This document shows, in pieces, positions 6,819 to 12,259 of a stretch of DNA of 12,259 bases. The notes below the pieces were generated by a model. It was not told the origin of the DNA, ran no database searches, and was given only the letters and a program-made list of their open reading frames with translations. Position 1 is the stretch's first letter. Each line of letters opens with the position of its first letter. The translations under genes were made by a program, and so were the position numbers. This stretch comes from Anaerolineae bacterium (GTDB lineage Bacteria > Chloroflexota > Anaerolineae > B4-G1 > SLSP01), in the NCBI GenBank assembly GCA_016927095.1, contig JAFGNI010000076.1, positions 1 through 12,259 of the forward strand. Direction: 5' to 3'.

Positions 6819-8036
6819 TTAGGATCGCGAAACCGCGTACCGGTAGGCCGCGGCAGCGGTGTCAGCCAGGCGCTCCCAGCTGAACCGCCTGGTGACCTCG
6901 CGCTGCGCCGCCACACCCATCCGGGCCAGCTCCTCGCGATCTGCGAGTAAGGTCACCATTGCCTCAGCAAAGCCCGCGTCGTCGCCCGGACGGATCAGCA
7001 TGCCGGTCTCGCTGTGCTCGATGACCTCAGCCAGCTGGCCCACAGCATCCGCGATGACGGGAATGCCTGCAGCCAGCAGGTCCATTAGCTTCATAGGGCA
7101 CTTGGTGCGGTTGAGGAGCGTGTCGTCGAAGGGATAGATGGCCAGATCGGCTGCTGCGAAACAGGCGCTCAGCTTCTCCGCCGTCCCCCAGCCGGCGTAG
7201 ACCAGGTCCGCATCGGGCACACGATAAGTCGCGGCGGCATCGTCATCCTCAGATCGGATCACCCGCCAACCGGCGCGGTGCGCCAACGCCAGCAGGCGGT
7301 CCTCCTCGTGATCGAACCCCCTGCCGACGACCAGAAACCTGGCCTCGTTACGGCGCTCCCTGACGGTGCGCATGACGCGCCAGAGACGGTCTAGATCGTA
7401 CTCGAAAAACCGCGTGTAGAGCAGCACCGTGGGCCGTTCGTGGACCGCAGCGCCAGGCGCAGCCGGCATCGCGGCAACCCCGTTGGGCAGGTAGAAGACG
7501 CGCTCCGGAGGGCCCCCTAGCGACCACACCAGCGTCTGCAGCGCACGACTGGCGACGGTGACAGCATCGGCGTGTCTCAACCCCCAGCGCTCTTGCCATG
7601 TGAAGAACCGCCGCAGGAGCGGGCTGTAGTCCCCCCGGTCGTTCCACCCGCCGGGGCCCTCCCAATCGTCGGTGTCGACCACCACCGGCGCGTGCCGGAC
7701 CAGGGCGAGATGGGCCAGTCCGGCATAGGCCTTGGGCTTGAAGGCATGGATCACATCAGGCTCGAGCGCGCGGGAGCGCCGGACGAGGGTCGCTGCCAGC
7801 CGCACCTGGAACCATCCCGGCACGCCGCGCGGCAGCGGGACATTCTCGATCCGCACGCCCTCCTCCTCCCAAGCGCGTCCGGCATCCTCGGGGTTCTGCC
7901 AAGGGGGAAGCACAACGGTGACGCGATGACCGCGGCGCACAAGGGCCTTGGCCAAGGGCAGCGCCCGAACGCGCATCGTCATGCGCGGGCGCAGCCCAAA
8001 GGGGCCGATCATCACCACGTGCTTCGGACCGTTCAT
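6819..8036 (-). CDS. GT4-type glycosyltransferase (GT-B fold)
   Basis: Of 405 residues, the N-terminal half starts HVVMIGPFGLRPRMTMRVRALPLAKALVRRGH in pieces typical of GT-B enzymes, with a glycine loop near 11-14. It is followed by DVIHAFKPKAY (94-104) and VDTDDW (120-125). The C-terminal donor-binding domain has VLLYTRF (204-210), FLVVGRG (234-240), ADLAIYPFDD (296-305) and KCPMKLMDLLAAGIPVIA (312-329), the last being the GT4 nucleotide-sugar motif. No membrane segment is seen. The enzyme probably transfers a sugar from a nucleotide donor to a lipid or glycan; the acceptor is unknown. ATG 8036 begins 11 nt after rnhB with a weak ribosome site, suggesting translational coupling. The frame is open 29 codons further into rnhB, but those residues are not family-like. 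Confidence 0.85.
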   Translation of the reverse strand: MNGPKHVVMIGPFGLRPRMTMRVRALPLAKALVRRGHRVTVVLPPWQNPEDAGRAWEEEGVRIENVPLPRGVPGWFQVRLAATLVRRSRALEPDVIHAFKPKAYAGLAHLALVRHAPVVVDTDDWEGPGGWNDRGDYSPLLRRFFTWQERWGLRHADAVTVASRALQTLVWSLGGPPERVFYLPNGVAAMPAAPGAAVHERPTVLLYTRFFEYDLDRLWRVMRTVRERRNEARFLVVGRGFDHEEDRLLALAHRAGWRVIRSEDDDAAATYRVPDADLVYAGWGTAEKLSACFAAADLAIYPFDDTLLNRTKCPMKLMDLLAAGIPVIADAVGQLAEVIEHSETGMLIRPGDDAGFAEAMVTLLADREELARMGVAAQREVTRRFSWERLADTAAAAYRYAVSRS

Positions 8037-8047
8037 AGGCGCACGGC

Positions 8048-8707
8048 TCAGGCGCGACCGGCCTCGAGCCGGAGGGCTACCGGGCGGAAGCTGCGCCTGT
8101 GAATAGGACAGACGCCAAGACACTCCAAAGCCTCGCGGTGTTGGCGGGTGCCATACCCCTTGTGCTGCGCGAAACCGTAGCCCGGATAGTCGCTCTCAGC
8201 CGTCTCAGCCATCCAGCGGTCGCGCACCACCTTGGCGACAATGCTCGCCGCAGCCACCGATAGCGAATGCGCGTCGGCGCGGGGGAAGGCCCGCTGTGGC
8301 AATGCGATCTCCGGCAGATGCAGGGCATCGAGAATCAACGCTTCGGGCGGGATGTCCAGCTTGGCCAGAGCGCGCCGCATCGCCAATCGTGTGGCAGGCA
8401 CAATGCCCAAGGCATCAATCTCCTGAGCGGTCGCGGCTCCCACCCCCATCGTGGCCGCGGTCTCCTGTATCCGATCGAACAGCGCTTCCCGCCTCCGGGC
8501 ACTGAGCTGCTTTGAGTCACGCACCTCCTGCAGCGCCTCGAGCACGGGCGCACATGGCGGAAGCACGACGGCAGCCGCGGTGACCGGACCGGCCCAGGGC
8601 CCGCGCCCGACCTCATCCAGACCCGCGACGGCGCGCATCCCCTGATCCCAGAAGCTTTGCTCAATCTCAACGGTAGGGATGATGCGGTCCATGTGTGATG
8701 TGCCCAT
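8048..8707 (-). CDS. rnhB: Ribonuclease HII
   Basis: Endonuclease that cuts the RNA strand of RNA-DNA hybrids and removes misincorporated ribonucleotides. The 219-residue length is normal. The sequence shows GLDEVGRGPWAGPV (29-42) with catalytic D31 and E32, SKQLS (65-69), LILDAL with D127, RADAHS with D145, AAASIVAKVVRD (152-163) and the conserved YGFAQHKGYGT region (177-187). ATG 8707 is chosen because AAAGGA stands 10 nt upstream and the predicted transcription start is near 8731. A TTG at 8729-8731 would leave no leader, and ATG 8692 is a possible shorter form. It is the first gene of a unit with the downstream glycosyltransferase, which is probably a matter of co-transcription and not of shared function. 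Confidence 0.95.
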   Translation of the reverse strand: MGTSHMDRIIPTVEIEQSFWDQGMRAVAGLDEVGRGPWAGPVTAAAVVLPPCAPVLEALQEVRDSKQLSARRREALFDRIQETAATMGVGAATAQEIDALGIVPATRLAMRRALAKLDIPPEALILDALHLPEIALPQRAFPRADAHSLSVAAASIVAKVVRDRWMAETAESDYPGYGFAQHKGYGTRQHREALECLGVCPIHRRSFRPVALRLEAGRA

Positions 8708-8737
8708 CCGGCTCGGTTCCTTTCCCCTCAAAGAATC

Positions 8738-8765
8738 ATTGTGCCACGAACCCTCTCGTTGCCAA
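8738..8765 (-). promoter_or_regulatory. rnhB: Promoter for rnhB
   Basis: On the minus strand TTGGCA (8760-8765) and CACAAT (8738-8743) are separated by 16 nt. The -35 matches consensus at five of six positions and the -10 at four of six. It stands back to back with the promoter of the TPR gene, the two -35 elements being 8 bp apart. Confidence 0.5.
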
Positions 8766-8773
8766 ATTGATGT

Positions 8774-8801
8774 TTGCGTTTGGGCGAACTCGTTTTATAC
8801 T
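8774..8801 (+). promoter_or_regulatory. Promoter for the TPR membrane protein gene
   Basis: TTGCGT (8774-8779) and TATACT (8796-8801) with a 16-nt spacer. Transcription would start near 8808, leaving a leader of about 115 nt before the ATG. I see no recognisable riboswitch or strong hairpin in that leader. Confidence 0.5.
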
Positions 8802-8924
8802 GGATTTAGACTTAGCGTTCGACAACCTGCGACGGTGTATGCCTGCCCGCCTCCACAGCGGTGCCGACAGCATAACAGGCGCAACCATAGATCCTCCACC
8901 CATAGGCACAATCCGGAGGCTGCG

Positions 8925-10286
8925 ATGGAGTTCCTTGACGATCTACTAAATCAATCCGAGTCGCCAGAAGAAGAGGAAGGCCAGCAGACGAAGAAGATGC
9001 CGGACCGCAGGGCATCGTCTCCCGGTGAGCCACCGTCGCAGACGCCCCCGCCGTCCGGCGGCACCGGCGAAGAGGCGTGGGCAGACCTCTTGGAAGGCGT
9101 CGACTTCAGCGATACGGACGAGAACGGCGTTGAGAGGGATACGAGAGCCCGTCGCCGTCGCGAAGGCGCGCTGACAACAATCCAGAAACTGACCCTTGGC
9201 ATACTCGGCTTGGTAGTGGTCGGGCTATGGGGCGTGATCATTGTGCTTGTCGTGCGCTCATTCGCCGGTCAGGGGCCGTCCTCCGCGGCGAGCGGTGATG
9301 CTCAAGTCACGGTCGTTTCCTACACAAACACCACGCCTGGTGCAGCCGATGAGGGCGCCCCTAGACCGACAGCCACACCCGACCTTGAGGAGGGCGTAGT
9401 CGCCTCATCGCCGACACCTACCCCTCGAGTCACGCCGAGCCCGACGCCGCCGATTGCCACCACCTATGACATCCAGATTCAGGAGAATCCTGACGACATC
9501 GAGCTCTACCTGCAGCGAGGGCGCCAGTATACCCAGCTGGGTGCCTATCAGGCAGCCCTTGCGGATTTCAGCCGCGCCCAAGAGCTTGACGACGAGCGGG
9601 CTGAAGCCTACGTCGGCGAAGGCTGGGCTAGCTTCTACAGCGGATTCTGGCAACGTGCGGAGGAGGCGTTCGGCACAGCCATCGCCTTTGACCAAGATAT
9701 CGGCGAGGCACACTTCGGCCTGGGCCAGGTCACCTACTACCAGGGTCGCTACGAGGAAGCAGCCAGAGAGTTCGACTGGGCAGCGGAGATCGACCCGGCT
9801 AATGCGGAAGCGGAGGCATGGCTGGCTATCGCGTCGGCTAGGATGGACCTGGAGGATGAGGCATTCGGGGCCGTGTCGCGGGCCATCTCGCAGACCGAGG
9901 AGCTTGCCGTAGTCTACGTTGCCCAATCTTGGGCCCGCCGCATCGACGATCCCCCTGACATCGACGGCGCGCAGGCTGATCTGCTCTACGCACGGGAGCT
10001 GGAGCCCAACAGCTTCTTAACGCTGAACGCGCTTGCGCAGTTCTACGTCGATCACCGCCCAGAACGGCTCGCCGAAGCCGAACTCCTGGCTGCCTATGCG
10101 GAGGACTGGGCCACCAATGACGTGCAACGTGCCGTGGCCCTGCAGACGCTAGGCCAGGTCTACCTAGCCCAGGATCGCAAGGTGGACGCAGAGCGCGTGC
10201 TGATCCGCGCCATCGATCTCGTCTCCAGAGAGGGAGAGATTCTGCTAACCGGCTTGGAGGAAGACCTCAGCCGCGCCCGCCAATGA
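8925..10286 (+). CDS. Membrane-anchored tetratricopeptide-repeat protein
   Basis: Of 453 residues, the N-terminal 80 are acidic, then Pro-rich, ending in a basic RARRRRE cluster. One transmembrane helix follows (about 88-110, LTLGILGLVVVGLWGVIIVL). Next is a Pro/Thr-rich linker (about 147-177, with SPTPTPRVTPSPTPP), then helical TPR units from 189 on: ELYLQRGRQYTQLGAYQAALADF (193-215), units near 226-257 and 260-291, and less regular ones to the end. The basic residues before the helix suggest the TPR part lies outside the membrane, presumably as a scaffold for protein contacts. ATG 8925 has GGAGG with a 5-nt spacer. The open frame upstream to 8679 overlaps rnhB and both promoters and is not used. 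A strong terminator follows. The specific partner is unknown. Confidence 0.88.
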   Translation: MEFLDDLLNQSESPEEEEGQQTKKMPDRRASSPGEPPSQTPPPSGGTGEEAWADLLEGVDFSDTDENGVERDTRARRRREGALTTIQKLTLGILGLVVVGLWGVIIVLVVRSFAGQGPSSAASGDAQVTVVSYTNTTPGAADEGAPRPTATPDLEEGVVASSPTPTPRVTPSPTPPIATTYDIQIQENPDDIELYLQRGRQYTQLGAYQAALADFSRAQELDDERAEAYVGEGWASFYSGFWQRAEEAFGTAIAFDQDIGEAHFGLGQVTYYQGRYEEAAREFDWAAEIDPANAEAEAWLAIASARMDLEDEAFGAVSRAISQTEELAVVYVAQSWARRIDDPPDIDGAQADLLYARELEPNSFLTLNALAQFYVDHRPERLAEAELLAAYAEDWATNDVQRAVALQTLGQVYLAQDRKVDAERVLIRAIDLVSREGEILLTGLEEDLSRARQ

Positions 10287-10293
10287 GGCGGGC
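10275..10293 (+). repeat. Small hairpin over the TPR gene stop codon
   Basis: GCCCGCC and GGCGGGC form a perfect 7-bp stem around AATGA, which contains the TGA stop. It may stabilise the mRNA end, or it may simply reflect GC-rich sequence. Confidence 0.35.
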
Positions 10294-10315
10294 ACGTCGA
10301 CGAAGCGAATCACAG

Positions 10316-10348
10316 CGCGGCGCCATCGTCTGATGGCGCCGCGTTTTT
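10316..10348 (+). terminator. Rho-independent terminator after the TPR gene
   Basis: A perfect 12-bp stem (CGCGGCGCCATC at 10316-10327, complement at 10332-10343) with a GTCT loop is followed directly by TTTTT. It lies 30 nt after the stop. On the other strand there is no T-run after the stem, so it serves the plus-strand gene rather than the convergent uvrA. Confidence 0.93.
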
Positions 10349-10371
10349 ATGTGCTCTCTGACCCCAGCTGG

Positions 10372-12259
10372 CTAGAGACAGGCCGCGGCTTCACTCGGCA
10401 CGCGCACCAGCCAGCGCTTCAGATACGATCCCGTGTAAGACGACGGATTCTCGGCGACGACCTCTGGGGGCCCTTCGGCAAGCAGCTCACCGCCGGCATC
10501 GCCCCCCTCGGGACCGAGGTCGATGATCCAATCGGAGACCTTGATGACATCTGGGTTGTGCTCGATCACAATCACGGTGTTCCCCGTGTTGGCCAACCGC
10601 TGCAGGACCTCGATCAGCTTGTCCACGTCCGCGGCATGCAGGCCAACCGTGGGCTCGTCCAGCAGATAGAGCGTGCGCCCGGTCGCCCGCTTTGAGAGCT
10701 CCCGTGCCAGCTTCACCCGCTGCGCCTCGCCCCCCGATAAGGTCGGTGCCGGTTGTCCCAAGCGGATGTAACCGAGGCCCACGTCGTAGAGCGTCTGGAG
10801 GCGCCGCGTGATGGCGGGGATGGAGGCGAAGAAGTCCAGCGCCTCGGTCACCGTCAAGTCGAGCACCTCGGCAATGTTGTGATCCTTGTAGCGCACCTGC
10901 AGGGTCTCGCGGTTGTACCGCTTGCCGTGGCAGACATCACAGGGCACGTAGACCTCGGGCAGGAACTGCATTTCGATGCGCAGTTCGCCTTGCCCCCCAC
11001 ACGCTTCACACCGTCCGCCCTTGACGTTGAAGGAAAACCGTCCCTTCTTGTAACCGCGGATCTTCGACTCCGGCAGCTTGGCGAAGATATCGCGAATCGG
11101 ATCGAAAAGGCCAGTATAGGTCGCTGGGTTCGACCGTGGCGTGCGCCCAATCGGGGACTGGTCGATGTTGATCACCTTATCGATGTACTCATAACCCTCA
11201 ATGGCGTCGCATTCGCCCGCAGGCTCTCGGGAGCTGTTGATCAGCTGCGCGAGGCGCTGGTAGAGCGTCTCCACCATCAGCGAGCTCTTCCCGGACCCAG
11301 AGACGCCGGTCACGCAGACAAAGAGCCCCAGCGGGATGCGAACGTCGATGTTCTTCAGATTGTGTTCGCGGGCGCCGCGGATGGTCAGCGCTTTGCCGTT
11401 GCCCTGACGCCGGTGCTCGGGTACCGGGATGCACTTGCGCCCCGAGAGATAGGCACCCGTGTGCGACGTCGGATGGTTCAAGATGACGTCCAGCGGTCCC
11501 TCGGCAACCACTTCGCCCCCATGCTCGCCCGCGCCCGGCCCGAGGTCCACGATCCAGTCCGCAGACCGGATCGTCTCCTCATCGTGCTCCACCACCAACA
11601 CGGTGTTGCCCAGATCGCGCATCTCGTGCAGCGTCCGGATCAGCCGCGCCGTGTCCCGCTGATGCAGGCCGATGCTGGGCTCGTCAAGCACGTAAAGCAC
11701 GCCGGTTAGGCGCGAGCCGACCTGGGTCGCCAGCCGGATGCGCTGCGCCTCGCCGCCGGAGAGCGTGCTCGCCGTGCGATCCATGCTTAAGTAGTCAAGG
11801 CCCACGTTGGTGAGGAAGGCCAACCGGTTGCGAATCTCCTTGAGAGCGCGCTCCGCAATAGCGTACTCCTTGCGCGTCAACAGCGGCATCTTGCCGCCGT
11901 TGGACGATACCTCCTCGCCGATCAAGAGGTCAATCCAACTCTGAAGCCGCGTGACGGGCCAGCTCGCTAATTCCTGGATCGGCTTCTCTGCAACGGTCAC
12001 GGCCCGCGCCACGTCATTCAGGCGCGAACCGCCACAGGCCTTGCAGGGGGTCCGGCTCATCACCTCTTCGATTTTGCTGCGGATGTAATCCGATGAGGTC
12101 TCATCGTAGCGCCGCTGGAGACTGGGGATCACGCCCTCGAAACTGCGCAAGCCTGACCAGATACCCCGCGGCGTCTCATAGGAGACACGCACCCGCTCAC
12201 GCCCCGTTCCGTAGAGCACGATGTGTTTCTGAGAGTCACTGAGTTCGTCCCAGGGTCGC
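10372..12259 (-). CDS. uvrA: UvrABC excision nuclease subunit A, 5' end beyond window
   Basis: ABC-type ATPase that finds bulky DNA damage with UvrB in nucleotide excision repair. About 628 C-terminal residues are present, starting [10 protein letters not shown] at the right edge. UvrA is usually about 940-960 residues, so the first Walker A and the start lie outside. Numbering from the GTG codon at 12219: CKACGG (59-64); first signature LSGGEAQR (153-160) with Walker [12 protein letters not shown]; second Walker A GVSGSGKS (305-312); the second zinc finger with C404, C407, C427 and C430; [15 protein letters not shown] (354-368); and second signature LSGGEAQR (494-501) with [11 protein letters not shown]. 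All motifs are intact. It ends in TAG and converges on the TPR gene with an 85-nt gap that holds the TPR terminator. Confidence 0.97.
   Translation of the reverse strand, partial: RPWDELSDSQKHIVLYGTGRERVRVSYETPRGIWSGLRSFEGVIPSLQRRYDETSSDYIRSKIEEVMSRTPCKACGGSRLNDVARAVTVAEKPIQELASWPVTRLQSWIDLLIGEEVSSNGGKMPLLTRKEYAIAERALKEIRNRLAFLTNVGLDYLSMDRTASTLSGGEAQRIRLATQVGSRLTGVLYVLDEPSIGLHQRDTARLIRTLHEMRDLGNTVLVVEHDEETIRSADWIVDLGPGAGEHGGEVVAEGPLDVILNHPTSHTGAYLSGRKCIPVPEHRRQGNGKALTIRGAREHNLKNIDVRIPLGLFVCVTGVSGSGKSSLMVETLYQRLAQLINSSREPAGECDAIEGYEYIDKVINIDQSPIGRTPRSNPATYTGLFDPIRDIFAKLPESKIRGYKKGRFSFNVKGGRCEACGGQGELRIEMQFLPEVYVPCDVCHGKRYNRETLQVRYKDHNIAEVLDLTVTEALDFFASIPAITRRLQTLYDVGLGYIRLGQPAPTLSGGEAQRVKLARELSKRATGRTLYLLDEPTVGLHAADVDKLIEVLQRLANTGNTVIVIEHNPDVIKVSDWIIDLGPEGGDAGGELLAEGPPEVVAENPSSYTGSYLKRWLVRVPSEAAACL

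Noticed and set aside
8679..8924. Extension of the TPR gene upstream into rnhB
   Set aside because: It would cover both divergent promoters and the rnhB start; GGAGG with a 5-nt spacer marks ATG 8925.
10753..11709. A 318-codon open frame on the plus strand
   Set aside because: Antisense shadow of uvrA; its sequence is rich in His, Arg and Val without family features.

Overview
This window is a GC-rich bacterial chromosome segment with ordinary cellular genes and no sign of phage, transposons, CRISPR or tRNA/rRNA genes. The AsnRS type, the UvrA, the mix of small thermophile-like genes and the single-membrane-segment TPR protein with Pro/Thr linkers would fit Chloroflexota. That placement is an impression from gene content and composition, not a phylogenetic result.

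Layout, left to right. Positions 1-3536 (minus) hold a two-gene unit: a 36-residue single-pass membrane microprotein followed after 17 nt by a very large GH13 (alpha-amylase fold) protein that runs off the left edge. Positions 3537-3960 are non-coding and hairpin-rich, with the promoter of that unit and the asnS terminator. Positions 3961-6052 (minus) hold dedA followed by asnS, preceded by an extended -10 promoter and a leader of about 160 nt. Positions 6053-6420 also carry a perfect 25-bp inverted repeat and a second strong hairpin. Positions 6421-6762 (minus) hold a 113-residue ferritin-like protein that ends in TVGSLKES, which reads as an encapsulin cargo-loading peptide. Positions 6819-8707 (minus) hold rnhB followed by a GT4-type glycosyltransferase. 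Positions 8708-8924 carry back-to-back divergent promoters. Positions 8925-10286 (plus) hold a membrane-anchored TPR protein with a textbook terminator. Positions 10372-12259 (minus) hold the C-terminal two thirds of UvrA, running off the right edge.

The genes do not form one pathway: translation (asnS), DNA and RNA maintenance (rnhB, uvrA), membrane homeostasis (dedA), glycan or glycolipid synthesis (GT4), alpha-glucan chemistry (GH13) and iron storage (ferritin-like). The most interesting item is the ferritin-like encapsulin cargo, because no shell gene is next to it within this window. The next are the conserved-looking membrane microprotein ahead of the giant GH13 protein and the unusually long perfect hairpin between the ferritin-like gene and the dedA promoter.
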